Shown here piece by piece: positions 10,188-19,331 of a stretch of 64,000 nt of DNA. This stretch comes from Burkholderiaceae bacterium. Lineage in GTDB: Bacteria > Pseudomonadota > Gammaproteobacteria > Burkholderiales > Burkholderiaceae_E. The notes beneath the pieces are model-generated. The model did no database searches, had not been told where the DNA came from, and worked only from the letters and a program-made list of their open reading frames with translations. The number at the start of each line of letters is the position of its first letter. Within the stretch, counting starts at the first letter, position 1. The translations under genes were made by a program, and so were the position numbers. Location of the stretch: the NCBI GenBank assembly GCA_019635275.1, contig JAHBZV010000012.1, positions 1 to 64,000 on the forward strand, given 5' to 3'.

Positions 10188-11873
10188 TCACGCACCTTTC
10201 CTCGCAATGTTGTGCGCCTGCCGCGACGCGACGAAGTGGTGCGATGCATAGGTACCGAGCGCCACGACGACGACCGCGATCACGCCGAGCGCCGCCCCCG
10301 GCCCGCGCCCGACGATCGATTGCATGTACAGGTAGATCCCGTACGACATCGGGGCCAGGCTCTCGCGGCTGGTGAGCAGGATCGTCTCGGAGATCTCGAC
10401 CGCCGCGGTGATGAAGCTGGTGACGAAGCCGGCGAGGATGCCGCCGGCCATCAGCGGCACGACGATGCGCCGGATCGTCCGCCCGCGCGGCGCGCCGAGG
10501 TTCTGCGCCGCCTCCTCCATCGAGATGTGCACCTGCTGCAGCGCGGCCATGCACGAGCGCAGCGCGTACGGCAGGCGCCGCACCGAGTAGGCGAGGACGA
10601 AGATCAGCCAGCTCGACGTGAGCAGCGTCCCGGTGAACGGCACCTCGACCTCCCGGAACGTGCGCAGGTAGCCGATTCCCAGCACCACGCCCGGCATCGC
10701 CAGCGCGACCGTCGCCATGTGGTCGAGCAGCTGCCGGCCGGGCAGCCGCGTGCGCAGCACCAGGTAGGCGATCGCGGTGCCGATCACCACGTCGATCAGC
10801 GCCGCCACACCGCAGTAGAGGAACGTGTTCCAGATCATCCGCGTCGAGTCGGCGAAGACCGTCGCGTAGTTCTCCAGCGTGTAGACGTCGGGCAGCACGC
10901 TGTAGCTCCACACCTTCGAGAACGACAGCAGCAGCACGCCGACGTGCGGCGAGAGCACCAGCAGCAGCACCGCGCCGATCCACCCGTAGGCGAACGCCGA
11001 CTGCCACGGGCTCAGCTTGCGGCGCAGCAGCGAAGTGCCGCCGCGCTGCAGCGTCGCGAACTCGCGTCCGCGCAGGAACAGCGTCGAGCCCGCCATCGCC
11101 GCGACCGAGAAGCAGACGAGGATGAAGCAGATCACGTAGCCGATCGGATCCTCGAGCCCGATCGACGTCACGCGCAGGTAGGCCTGCGGCGCGAGCATGT
11201 TGGTGACGTTGAGCACCAGCGGCGTGCCGAGGTCGTCGAACACCTTGATGAAGACCAGCGACGCGCCGGCGACGTAGCCCGGCAGCGCCAGCGGAAAGAC
11301 GATCCGCCGGAACAGGCGCAGCCCCGACGCGCCCATGTTCTGCGCCGCCTCCTCCATCGCGGTGTCGATGTTGTTCAGCGCCACCGACAGGTTCAGCAGG
11401 ATGAACGGAAAGTAGTGCAGCGTCTCGACGAAGACGACGCCGTTCAACCCCTCCATCACCGGGATGGTGACGTCGAACCACTCGCCGAGCAGCAGGTTTA
11501 CCGACCCCGAGCGCCCGAACAGCAACTGCAGCGACGCGGCGCCGACGAAGGCCGGCATGATCAGCGGCAGCACGCCCAGCGTCTGCACGATGATCGCGCC
11601 GCGGAACTGGAAGCGCACCGTGAAGTAGGCGAGCGGCACCGCGACGATCGTCGCGCACAGCACGGTCATGCCCGCGACGTAGAGGCTGTTGCCGAACGAC
11701 TCGCGCATCAGCGACAGCGAGAAGAAGCCGGCGAGGTGCGAGAGGGTGAAGTCGCCCTGCGGCGTCGAGAACGCCGACCAGACGACCGTGACGACCGGGA
11801 CGATCAGGAAGACGACGAGGAAGGCGGCGATCGCCAGCGCCACCGCGGCGATCGCCGGCCCGAAGCGCGGCAC
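10188..11873 (-). CDS. Fused double-domain ABC transporter permease
   Basis: The 561-residue membrane protein holds two homologous permease halves, each with about six transmembrane helices and an EAA loop: EEAAQNMGASGLRLFRRI near residue 175 and EEAAQNLGAPRGRTIRRI near residue 460. Fused permeases of this size are typical of FbpB-type ferric iron and 2-aminoethylphosphonate importers. Translation starts at GTG 11873, 10 bases after the binding-protein stop, so the order binding protein-permease-ATPase forms one operon. Confidence 0.93.
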   Translation of the reverse strand: MPRFGPAIAAVALAIAAFLVVFLIVPVVTVVWSAFSTPQGDFTLSHLAGFFSLSLMRESFGNSLYVAGMTVLCATIVAVPLAYFTVRFQFRGAIIVQTLGVLPLIMPAFVGAASLQLLFGRSGSVNLLLGEWFDVTIPVMEGLNGVVFVETLHYFPFILLNLSVALNNIDTAMEEAAQNMGASGLRLFRRIVFPLALPGYVAGASLVFIKVFDDLGTPLVLNVTNMLAPQAYLRVTSIGLEDPIGYVICFILVCFSVAAMAGSTLFLRGREFATLQRGGTSLLRRKLSPWQSAFAYGWIGAVLLLVLSPHVGVLLLSFSKVWSYSVLPDVYTLENYATVFADSTRMIWNTFLYCGVAALIDVVIGTAIAYLVLRTRLPGRQLLDHMATVALAMPGVVLGIGYLRTFREVEVPFTGTLLTSSWLIFVLAYSVRRLPYALRSCMAALQQVHISMEEAAQNLGAPRGRTIRRIVVPLMAGGILAGFVTSFITAAVEISETILLTSRESLAPMSYGIYLYMQSIVGRGPGAALGVIAVVVVALGTYASHHFVASRQAHNIARKGA

Positions 11874-11883
11874 CGGCGCTTCC

Positions 11884-13224
11884 CTAGCGGGCCATCGAGG
11901 ATGCCTTGGTCGCCAGCTCGGCGGCGCGCTCGTAGTTGCGGCGCGCCTCGTTGCCCCAGTGCTCCTCGAGCGCGGTCATCTGCTTCTGCTTGGCCGCGTC
12001 GCGCTTGGTGTCGCGGAACACCCCGACGAAGCCGTCGTCCTTCATCTTCGCCTCGTCGACGACCGGCGTGAAGGCCAGCGCGCGCGCCTCGGCGAGCAGC
12101 TTCTCGGCCTCGGCGTTGGGCTTGCGCGCAAGCCGCGCGGCGGCCTCGTCGATCGCCTTCGTCGCCGCGACCAGTTCCTTGTGGCGGAACGTGATCGTCT
12201 GGTCGAACAGCGACGACACCAGGTAGTAGCGGCGCTCGGAGGCGTTCGAGTCGAAGTTGACCTTCGCCTTGATCTTGCCGCCGTACGGATCGGGAAACCC
12301 CGCGGGCGCCTTGCGGTAGGTCTCGGGCAGCACCGGCAACCGGCTGATCTTCGGGTCGAGCAGCAGCTCCTGCCCCGCCGGCGACAGCGTGTACTGGATG
12401 AAGCGCTTGCCCATCTCGGGCGACTTCGCGCCGGCGACGAGCCCGATGTTGGCCGGCACGATCGCGGTCACCGACGGATAGACGAAGCCGACCGGAAAGC
12501 CCGAGGCCTGCGCGGCGAGCCCGAAGAAGTCGATCACCAGCCCGAGCCCGTACTGGCCGTTGGTGACGCCCTCGGGCACGCCGAAGCTGCGCTCGGTGAT
12601 CGCCGCGCAGTTCCCGGCGATCCGCAGGATCTGCGCCCAGCCCTTCGCCCAGCCCTCGCCCTGCAGGATCGTCTCGACGGTCAGGTGCGTCGTGCCCGAA
12701 CGCGACGGCGACGAGATCGCGACGTGGCCGAAGTAGACCGGCTTGGCCAGGTCGGCCCACTCTCGCGGCTCGGGCAGCTTGTGGGCCTTCATGTAGCGTG
12801 TGTTCCACATGATCCCGTAGCCGGCCAGCGCCTGCCCGCGGTAGTAGCCCTGCGGGTCGTTGATCGGATAGTTGCCGATCTTGTCGGGAATGCCCTGGAT
12901 GCCGGGGTCGTACTTCTCGAGCAGGCCGTCCTTGGCCAGCACCTCGAACGCGTCGGGCGCCGAGGCCCAGAACACGTCGGGGCGGCTGCCCGCCGGCGCC
13001 TCGCGCGTGTAGGCGACGCCCGCCGAAGTGCCCTTGTTCAGGATCTCGACCTTCGTGCCGGGGTTGGCCTTCTCGAACGCGGCCTTGTAGGCGGCGGTGA
13101 GTTCCTTCGGAAACGAGGTGACCACGGTGACGGTCTGCGACCAGGCCAACCCCGGCGCCAGCGCGCCGACCGCCAGCGCGAATGCGAACGCACCGCGAAT
13201 CCGTCCCGTCTTCATCTTGTTCAT
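11884..13224 (-). CDS. Periplasmic binding protein of the ABC importer (Fe3+/ThiB-like family)
   Basis: The 446-residue protein has a signal peptide ending LAPGLAWSQ, then the type-2 periplasmic-binding fold (VTVVTSFPKELTAAYKAAFE, WASAPDAFEVLAKDGLL, YPSVTAIVPANIGLVAGAKSPE). A GGGGGAGG ribosome site precedes ATG 13224. The family is usually about 340-370 residues; this one carries an extra charged, Ala/Lys/Glu-rich helical tail from about residue 350, perhaps a coiled-coil or docking element. Ligand unknown; ferric iron, phosphonate and thiamin-type compounds are all possible. Confidence 0.9.
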   Translation of the reverse strand: MNKMKTGRIRGAFAFALAVGALAPGLAWSQTVTVVTSFPKELTAAYKAAFEKANPGTKVEILNKGTSAGVAYTREAPAGSRPDVFWASAPDAFEVLAKDGLLEKYDPGIQGIPDKIGNYPINDPQGYYRGQALAGYGIMWNTRYMKAHKLPEPREWADLAKPVYFGHVAISSPSRSGTTHLTVETILQGEGWAKGWAQILRIAGNCAAITERSFGVPEGVTNGQYGLGLVIDFFGLAAQASGFPVGFVYPSVTAIVPANIGLVAGAKSPEMGKRFIQYTLSPAGQELLLDPKISRLPVLPETYRKAPAGFPDPYGGKIKAKVNFDSNASERRYYLVSSLFDQTITFRHKELVAATKAIDEAAARLARKPNAEAEKLLAEARALAFTPVVDEAKMKDDGFVGVFRDTKRDAAKQKQMTALEEHWGNEARRNYERAAELATKASSMAR

Positions 13225-13391
13225 GTCGTGCCTCCCCCGGGCGCGCTGCGGCGCCTGTCCGTCGTGTGCGCCACGTCGGCGCGAGCCGGTGCAGCGTAGC
13301 CAGCGGCCGACGGCCGGTCAACCGGGGAGACTCCTCCCCGTCGACGCGCGCCGGGCTTCACGGCGTACCATCGGGTACCGGACGACGCACG

Positions 13392-14441
13392 ATGATCGAG
13401 ATCGACGGCTCCACCGGCGAAGGCGGCGGCCAGCTGCTGCGCACGGCCGTCGCGTTGTCGGCGATCACCGGCCGGCGGATTCGCGTCGTGCGGATTCGCG
13501 CGCGGCGCGAGCGTCCCGGACTGGCCGCCCAGCACCTCGCCGCCGTGCGGGCGGTGGGCGCGCTGTGCAACGCCCGCGTCGACGGCCTCGAAGCGGGGTC
13601 GCAGACCATCGAGTTCGACCCCGGCGCGCCGCGCGCCGGCACGCACGTCTTCGAGGTCGGCACCGCGGGCAGCGTCACGCTGGTGTTGCAGGCGCTGATG
13701 CCGGTGATGCTCGCGGCGCCGGGGCGCACCACGGTTCGCGTGGTCGGAGGCACCGACGTGCGCGCCGCGCCGCCATTCGACTACCTGCGCGGCGTGCTGT
13801 TGCCGCTGCTGCATCGGATCGGCGTGCGTGCGCGCGTCGAGGTCGTGCGCCGCGGCTACTACCCGCGCGGCGGCGGAGAGGTCGAATGCGAGGTCGAGCC
13901 CTCGACGCTGCAGTCCGTCGACCTCGTCGATCCCGGACCGCTGGCGTCGATCGAGGCGTTCTCGCACGTCGCCAACCTGCCCGCGCACATCGCGCAGCGA
14001 ATGGCGTCGGCCGCGCGGGAGGCGCTCGCCGGCCTGCCCGAGCCTCTGGTTCGCGTCGCGGTGCACGGCCCCGAGCAGGCCGTCGGCCCAGGTGGCGCGA
14101 TCGTGCTCGTCGCGCGCACTTCGCGCAGCGTGCTCGGCGCAGGCCGGGTCGCACAGCGAGGCGTTCCCGCCGAGCGACTCGGCGCCGAAGCCGCCGCCGA
14201 GCTTCGCGGCGACCTCGCGAGCCGCGCCGCGCTGGACACCCACGCCGCCGACCAGTTGCTCGTCCATCTCGCGCTCGCCGGCGCCGGATCGCGCTTCACG
14301 ACGCGCGCGATCACGAGCCACGCGAGCACGGCGATGTGGCTGATCGAACGGTTCCTGCCGGTGCGCTTCGAGGTCGATCGGCAGTCGTCGCTCGCCACGG
14401 TGAGCGTGGTCGCCGCGCCGCTGGAAACCGCCCCGCCATGA
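13392..14441 (+). CDS. rtcA: RNA 3'-terminal phosphate cyclase
   Basis: The 349-residue protein matches RtcA throughout: N-terminal IDGSTGEGGGQLLRTAVALS, RERPGLAAQHLAAV, and the C-terminal active-site region in which His310 (ITSHASTAMWLIERFLPVRF) aligns with the nucleotidylated histidine of the E. coli enzyme. RtcA converts RNA 3'-phosphates to 2',3'-cyclic phosphates using ATP. Its stop overlaps the next gene's ATG (ATGA), so it is coupled to an MJ1316/DUF504 protein. No RtcB or RtcR is present here. Confidence 0.97.
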   Translation: MIEIDGSTGEGGGQLLRTAVALSAITGRRIRVVRIRARRERPGLAAQHLAAVRAVGALCNARVDGLEAGSQTIEFDPGAPRAGTHVFEVGTAGSVTLVLQALMPVMLAAPGRTTVRVVGGTDVRAAPPFDYLRGVLLPLLHRIGVRARVEVVRRGYYPRGGGEVECEVEPSTLQSVDLVDPGPLASIEAFSHVANLPAHIAQRMASAAREALAGLPEPLVRVAVHGPEQAVGPGGAIVLVARTSRSVLGAGRVAQRGVPAERLGAEAAAELRGDLASRAALDTHAADQLLVHLALAGAGSRFTTRAITSHASTAMWLIERFLPVRFEVDRQSSLATVSVVAAPLETAPP

Positions 14442-14707
14442 CGCCGCTTCACGAGCTGCTGTCGCGGATCCGCTGGGATCCGCAATTCGGCCAGGGCGAG
14501 TTCGCGCTCGGCTACCGGGACCGTGTCCTGGGCCGCATCGTCGTCGTGGCGCTGCGCGAGGTCGTGCTCGACCCGCACGACCACTTCGCGTTCGAGGTCA
14601 CCGACGACGAAGGCACCGTCCATCGCGTGCCGTTCCACCGCGTGCGGCAGGTATTCCGTAACGGCGTGCCGATCTGGGAACGCCCTAGCGGAAATAGGCC
14701 TTCCTGA
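14438..14707 (+). CDS. MJ1316/DUF504-family protein (RNA cyclic-end recognition domain)
   Basis: The 89-residue protein has the family signature [11 protein letters not shown], then [14 protein letters not shown] and [13 protein letters not shown]. The MJ1316 domain was proposed by comparative genomics to recognise RNA 2',3'-cyclic phosphate ends, and coupling to rtcA by a 4-base overlap fits that. Its last 23 bases overlap the 3' end of the convergent phosphorylase gene, so the two transcripts are antisense to each other there. Confidence 0.9.
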   Translation: MTPLHELLSRIRWDPQFGQGEFALGYRDRVLGRIVVVALREVVLDPHDHFAFEVTDDEGTVHRVPFHRVRQVFRNGVPIWERPSGNRPS

Positions 14708-16388
14708 CGTACTGGTCGACCATCCGCTCGGTGTTGAAGAACGAGCCGTTCAGCGCGATCGCGTGACGCATCACGTCGATGTAGCGATCCTGGTCGCGGT
14801 AGAACATCGGCAGGATCACCGTCTCGAGCTTGTTGTACAGCGATTCGGCGTCGAACGCGCGTTCGTCGATGCCGCCGCCGTTTGCCGCGTTGCCGTCGCC
14901 GATCGACCAGCCGGTGACGTTCTCGATGCAACCCTCGATCCACCAGCCGTCGAGAATCGACAATTGCGGGACGCCGTTCATCGCGGCCTTCATCCCGCTG
15001 GTGCCCGAGGCCTCCAGGGGCGGCTGAGGCGTGTTCAGCCACAGGTCGACGCCGGCGACCATGCGCCGGGCCGCCGCGATGTCGTAGTCCTCGACGTAGA
15101 CGACCGTGAGCTGACCCTTCAGCTTCGCGATCTGCGCGAAGATCTGCCGGATGAGGTCCTTGCCGCCCCCGTCGCGCGGATGAGCCTTGCCGCCGTAGAC
15201 GACCTGGATCGGCCCGGCGCTGCGGTGCAGCGCGAGCAGGCGTTGCAGGTCGTGGAACAACAGGTCGGCCCGCTTGTAGGGCGTCGCGCGGCGGGCGAAG
15301 CCGATCGTGAAGGTGTTCGAGAACAGTGTCGCGCCGGTGCGCTGGTTGACCCAGGCGACCAGGTCCTGCTTCGCCGCCTGGTGCGCCGCCCACAGCTCGT
15401 GCCGCGGGATGCCCAGCGCGTAGCGCAGGCTCGCGTTGTCCTCGCGCCAGGCCGCGATGTGCCGGTCGATCACCGCCTGGATCTGCGGCGCGATCCACGT
15501 GCCCGCGTGCACGCCGTTGGTGATCGAGTCGACCTTGTACTGGCCGAACATCTGGCGCGAGATCTCGCCGTGCTTCTTGGCCACGCCGTTGACGTAGTGG
15601 CTGTTGTCGAGCGCGAGGTAGGTCATGTTCAGCACGTTGTCGAGGCAGAACTCGACCGCTCGCTGGTTGTACGCATCGCCGTAGTCGGTGAGCACCCGGC
15701 GCAGCATCGACAGCGGAAACTGGTCGTGCCCGGCGGGCACCGGCGTGTGCGTCGTGAAGACGCACATCGGCTTGACCGCCACCGCGACCTCGCGGGTCAC
15801 CTCGTCGAGCCCGCGCCGCTTCATCTCCTCGAACCCGAGCTCGAGCACGAGCAACGCCGCGTGCCCCTCGTTCATGTGGAAGCGGCGGATGCTGTCGTAG
15901 CCCAGCGCGCGCAGCATGCGCACGCCGCCGATGCCGAGCACGATCTCCTGGCAGAGCCGGTACCGCTCGTCGCCGCCGTACAGGTAGTCGGTGAGGCGCC
16001 GGTCGGAATCGGCGTTCCCGGGGAGGTCGCTGTCGAGCAGCAGCACGGGCAGCGTCACGCCGCCGGCGCCGTGCACGTCGTAGCGCCACGCGCGCAGCGC
16101 GACCTCGCGGCCTTCGATGCTCACCTTCGCGCGCGCCGGCATCTCGGTCAGCAGCGCCTCGGGCGACCACGGCTGCGGCTCTTCGGTCTGCCCGCCGGCG
16201 GCGTCGAGCCGCTGGCGAAAGTAGCCCTTGCGATGCACCAGCGTGACCGCGACCATCGGCACGTCGCCGTCGGCCGCCGAACGCACCGTGTCGCCGGCGA
16301 GCACGCCGAGGCCGCCGCTGTAGGTCGGCATCGCCTCTTCGAGGCCGATCTCCATCGAGAAATACGCGATCGTGTCGGAGCCGGGCAT
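14685..16388 (-). CDS. glgP: Alpha-glucan (glycogen/starch) phosphorylase
   Basis: The 567-residue enzyme starts [27 protein letters not shown] and includes [34 protein letters not shown] and the PLP-binding [13 protein letters not shown] with Lys467. These are landmarks of the distant alpha-glucan phosphorylase group (TIGR02094-like), which releases glucose-1-phosphate from glucans. It lacks the N-terminal DUF3417 extension of longer relatives, and its size fits the short subgroup. No other glycogen genes are nearby. Confidence 0.93.
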   Translation of the reverse strand: MPGSDTIAYFSMEIGLEEAMPTYSGGLGVLAGDTVRSAADGDVPMVAVTLVHRKGYFRQRLDAAGGQTEEPQPWSPEALLTEMPARAKVSIEGREVALRAWRYDVHGAGGVTLPVLLLDSDLPGNADSDRRLTDYLYGGDERYRLCQEIVLGIGGVRMLRALGYDSIRRFHMNEGHAALLVLELGFEEMKRRGLDEVTREVAVAVKPMCVFTTHTPVPAGHDQFPLSMLRRVLTDYGDAYNQRAVEFCLDNVLNMTYLALDNSHYVNGVAKKHGEISRQMFGQYKVDSITNGVHAGTWIAPQIQAVIDRHIAAWREDNASLRYALGIPRHELWAAHQAAKQDLVAWVNQRTGATLFSNTFTIGFARRATPYKRADLLFHDLQRLLALHRSAGPIQVVYGGKAHPRDGGGKDLIRQIFAQIAKLKGQLTVVYVEDYDIAAARRMVAGVDLWLNTPQPPLEASGTSGMKAAMNGVPQLSILDGWWIEGCIENVTGWSIGDGNAANGGGIDERAFDAESLYNKLETVILPMFYRDQDRYIDVMRHAIALNGSFFNTERMVDQYVRKAYFR

Positions 16389-16529
16389 GGTGCGCTGGGG
16401 GCCGTGCAGGAGTTGGCCGCGGGCATCAGGGTACGTCAGGATGGGCCCCCGGCCCGGCGCGGGTCTTGCTCACCGTCAATCGCCCGATTCGTGCCCCGGT
16501 GGCCCGCGCTGCTACGATGGGCGCTCGCC

Positions 16530-16874
16530 ATGCGCCCAGGCTCTTCCGACCCCGTTTCGCGCCGCCGCTTCGCGTGGCTGCTCTGGCTCGCCCTGCTGAT
16601 GCCGCTCGCGCAGGCCGCTGCCGCCTGGCACGTGGTCGCGCACGAAGGCGCTCGGGCGGGCAGCGACGAGGGCAAGCACGGCCCGGCGCATTCCCAGTGC
16701 GACCTGTGCCTCGCTGCGGCCGCGCTGGGCAGCGGCGCCCTGCCGGCCAGGCCTGCCGCGCTGCCGTGCCCGGCCTGCGTCCAGGAAATGCCCAGCGCCG
16801 ATTCCGGCGCAGCCGCGCTCGCGCCCACGTCGAGCGCCTACCGCAGCCGAGCACCCCCCTCCGTCCGGCACTGA
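16530..16874 (+). CDS. DUF2946-like exported Cys/His protein, first gene of a zinc-uptake-like cluster
   Basis: The 114-residue protein has a signal/anchor segment (FAWLLWLALLMPLAQAAAAWH) followed by HVVAHEGARAG, HGPAHSQCDLCLAAAALG and CPACVQE. Paired CxxC and His residues after a signal peptide match DUF2946-type proteins found near metal-uptake genes. It lies 76 bases ahead of the porin gene on the same strand. A metal-binding role is inferred; no Zur-type palindrome was recognised in the 141 bases upstream. Confidence 0.75.
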   Translation: MRPGSSDPVSRRRFAWLLWLALLMPLAQAAAAWHVVAHEGARAGSDEGKHGPAHSQCDLCLAAAALGSGALPARPAALPCPACVQEMPSADSGAAALAPTSSAYRSRAPPSVRH

Positions 16875-16950
16875 CCGTTGCAGCGCAGCGCCCGGCCCGC
16901 CCCGTCCGCAGGCCGGGCGGTCCAACGTCCTTCGCTGGAGCCGGATTCCC

Positions 16951-18396
16951 ATGCACAAGCTGTTGCGGGCGAGCATCGCGCTCGCCCTGGCCGCACCCCT
17001 CGGCGCGATGGCCGACACACCGTCCGAGATCAGGGCGCTTCGACAGGAACTCGAAGCGATGCGCAGCGCCTACGAGGCGCGGCTGCAGGCGATGGAGCAA
17101 CGCCTGAAGGCTGCCGAGGCGGCCGGCGCTGGCGCCACGCCGGGGGCCCCGGCCCGCGAGGCGGCGCCGTCGACGAGCGGCGCTGAGGGCGCCGCCGCAG
17201 CGCAGCCGCCGGTGGCGCCCTCGCCCGCGCCCGTCGCGGCGGCGCCTGCCGCCGCGCCCCCCGCGGGTGCCAACGCGTTCAACCCGGCGCTGTCGCTGAT
17301 CCTGTCGGGCACCTACACGCGCACCTCGCAGGATCCGGCGCACTACGCGATCACCGGCTTTCCGCTGCCGGCCGATGCCGAGATCGGCCCGGGCACGCGC
17401 GGCTTCGGCCTCGCCGAGTCCGAGCTGCGCTTCTCGGCGAGCATCGATCCGTGGCTGCGGGGCGCGGCGAGCGTCGCGCTGCATCCCGACGACAGCCTGT
17501 CGGTCGAGGAGGCCTGGTTCCAGACCACGCGCCTGGGCCGCGGCTTCTCGCTGAAGGCGGGACGGTTCTATTCCGGCATCGGCTACCTGAACCCGAAGCA
17601 CGCGCACACCTGGGATTTCGTCGACAGCCCGCTCGCCTACCAGGCGATGCTCGGCCGCCAGTACGGCGACGACGGCGTACAGCTGAACTGGGTCGCGCCG
17701 ACCGATCTGTTCATCGAGCTCGGCGCCGAGCTCGGGCGGGGCCGCAGCTTCCCGGGCGGGGGCGACGCGTCGCGCAACGGCGCGGGGATGCGCGCGCTCG
17801 CCGCGCACGTCGGCGGCGACGTCGGCGACAGCCACAGCTGGCGCGCCGGGCTGTCGGTGCTCGACGCGAAGGCGCGCGACCAGGACCTGGTCGCGACGGA
17901 TCCGGCGGGCAACCCCGTGGCCAGCGCGTTCAGCGGCGACACGCGCGTCTGGATCGCCGACGCGGTCTGGAAGTGGGCGCCCCACGGCGACGCCACGCGC
18001 ACGAGCTTCAAGCTGCAGGGCGAATACCTGCGCAGCGCGCGAGATGGCAACCTCGTCTACGACGTGGGCGGCGCCGGCAGTGCCGGCGCCTATCGCGTCG
18101 TGCAATCGGGCTGGTACCTGCAGGGGGTCTACAAGTTCATGCCGCGCTGGCGCGTCGGCCTGCGCACCGAGCGGCTCGATCCGGGCGCGCCCGACTACGG
18201 CGTCAACGCCGCAGCCCTCGCGGCCCCCGACTACCGCCCGCGCAAGCACAGCCTGATGCTCGACTACAGCCCGAGCGAGTTCTCCCGGGTGCGCCTGCAG
18301 TTCGCGCAGGACCGCGCGCGCGAGGGGTTCGTCGACCACCAGCTCTTCCTCCAGTACCAGATGAGCCTCGGCGCGCACGGCGCGCACGGCTACTGA
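16951..18396 (+). CDS. Outer-membrane porin-like protein of the zinc-uptake cluster
   Basis: The 481-residue protein has a signal peptide (ALALAAPLGAMA), a short coiled coil (IRALRQELEAMRSAYEARLQAMEQRL), a Pro/Ala-rich linker to about residue 105, and then a beta-barrel rich in aromatic-flanked strands ending in Tyr. The N-terminal coiled coil recalls trimeric porins. It sits between the DUF2946-like gene and the ZnuA-like gene, so an outer-membrane route for zinc is a reasonable inference. It is not a TonB-dependent receptor: no plug domain or TonB box is visible. Confidence 0.85.
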   Translation: MHKLLRASIALALAAPLGAMADTPSEIRALRQELEAMRSAYEARLQAMEQRLKAAEAAGAGATPGAPAREAAPSTSGAEGAAAAQPPVAPSPAPVAAAPAAAPPAGANAFNPALSLILSGTYTRTSQDPAHYAITGFPLPADAEIGPGTRGFGLAESELRFSASIDPWLRGAASVALHPDDSLSVEEAWFQTTRLGRGFSLKAGRFYSGIGYLNPKHAHTWDFVDSPLAYQAMLGRQYGDDGVQLNWVAPTDLFIELGAELGRGRSFPGGGDASRNGAGMRALAAHVGGDVGDSHSWRAGLSVLDAKARDQDLVATDPAGNPVASAFSGDTRVWIADAVWKWAPHGDATRTSFKLQGEYLRSARDGNLVYDVGGAGSAGAYRVVQSGWYLQGVYKFMPRWRVGLRTERLDPGAPDYGVNAAALAAPDYRPRKHSLMLDYSPSEFSRVRLQFAQDRAREGFVDHQLFLQYQMSLGAHGAHGY

Positions 18397-18413
18397 TCGC
18401 CCCAAGGGGACCG

Positions 18414-19331
18414 ATGATGAAGCACACGACACTCGCCGCGCTGGCCGCCGCGGCGCTCGCCCTGTTCACGCTGCCCGCGCACGCCGCCTTGCGCGTCCTT
18501 GCCTGCGAGCCCGAGTGGGCCGCGCTCGCGAAGGAGCTCGGCGGCGACCTGGTCGACGCGACCTCGGCCACCAGCGCGCTGCAGGACCCGCACCGCATCC
18601 AGGCCCGGCCGAGCCTGATCGCGCGCGTGCGCAATGCCGACCTGGTGGTGTGCACCGGCGCCGAGCTCGAGATCGGCTGGCTGCCCACGCTGCTTCAGCA
18701 GTCCGGCAACGACCGCGTGCAACCGGGCCAGCCCGGCCATTTCGCCAGCGCCGACTTCGTGCGCAAGCTCGACGTGCCCGCGCGAGTCGACCGCTCGCAG
18801 GGCGACGTGCACGCCGCCGGCAACCCGCACATCCAGACCGACCCGCGCAACATCGCACTGGTCGCCACGGCGCTGTCCGCGCGCCTGCGGCAACTCGACC
18901 CGGCGCACGCGGCCGAGTACGCGCGGCGCGAGGCCGATTTCTCGCAGCGCTGGCAGCAAGCGATCGCGCGCTGGACCGCGCAGGCCGCGCCGCTGAAGGG
19001 CGCACCGGTCGTGTCGCAGCACAAGGCCTTCGTCTACCTGTACGACTGGCTCGGCATGAAGGAGCTCGCGGTGCTCGAGCCGAAGCCCGGCGTCGAACCC
19101 ACGGTTTCGCACCTTCAGTCGGTGCTCGCGTCGCTGAAGACGACGCCGGCGCGCATGGTGCTGTACGCGGCCTACCAGGATCCGCGGCCGTCCGACTGGC
19201 TGCAGCGCAATGCCGGCGTCGCGGCCGTCAAGCTGCCGTTCACCGTCGGCGGCACCGACGGCGCGAAGGACCTGTTCGGCCTCTTCGACGACACCATCGC
19301 GCGCCTGCTGGCCGCCGGAGTGGCGAAGTGA
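18414..19331 (+). CDS. Zinc/manganese ABC transporter substrate-binding protein (ZnuA-like)
   Basis: The roughly 305-residue protein has a signal peptide (LFTLPAHA) and the cluster-9 metal-binding fold. Probable metal ligands are the His residues in LQDPHRIQ, AGNPHIQTDPRN and SQHKAFVYLYDW and the Asp in YAAYQDPRP, matching the three-His plus acidic set of ZnuA. The His-rich loop of many ZnuA proteins is missing. Two adjacent ATGs (18414, 18417) follow AAGGGGA; either may be used. It overlaps the permease gene by 4 bases. Confidence 0.92.
   Translation: MMKHTTLAALAAAALALFTLPAHAALRVLACEPEWAALAKELGGDLVDATSATSALQDPHRIQARPSLIARVRNADLVVCTGAELEIGWLPTLLQQSGNDRVQPGQPGHFASADFVRKLDVPARVDRSQGDVHAAGNPHIQTDPRNIALVATALSARLRQLDPAHAAEYARREADFSQRWQQAIARWTAQAAPLKGAPVVSQHKAFVYLYDWLGMKELAVLEPKPGVEPTVSHLQSVLASLKTTPARMVLYAAYQDPRPSDWLQRNAGVAAVKLPFTVGGTDGAKDLFGLFDDTIARLLAAGVAK

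Noticed and set aside
10176-12071. A 631-codon plus-strand frame over the ABC permease gene
   Set aside because: It is Arg/His/Asp-rich without hydrophobic core, while the opposite strand encodes a clear permease with two EAA loops.
13324-13339. GGGGAG-ACTC-CTCCCC hairpin before rtcA as a terminator
   Set aside because: There is no upstream gene on that strand to terminate and no U-run; probably chance GC-rich pairing.
16389-16529. A Zur operator ahead of the zinc-uptake-like cluster
   Set aside because: No AT-rich palindrome of the Zur type is visible; only GC-rich sequence is present.
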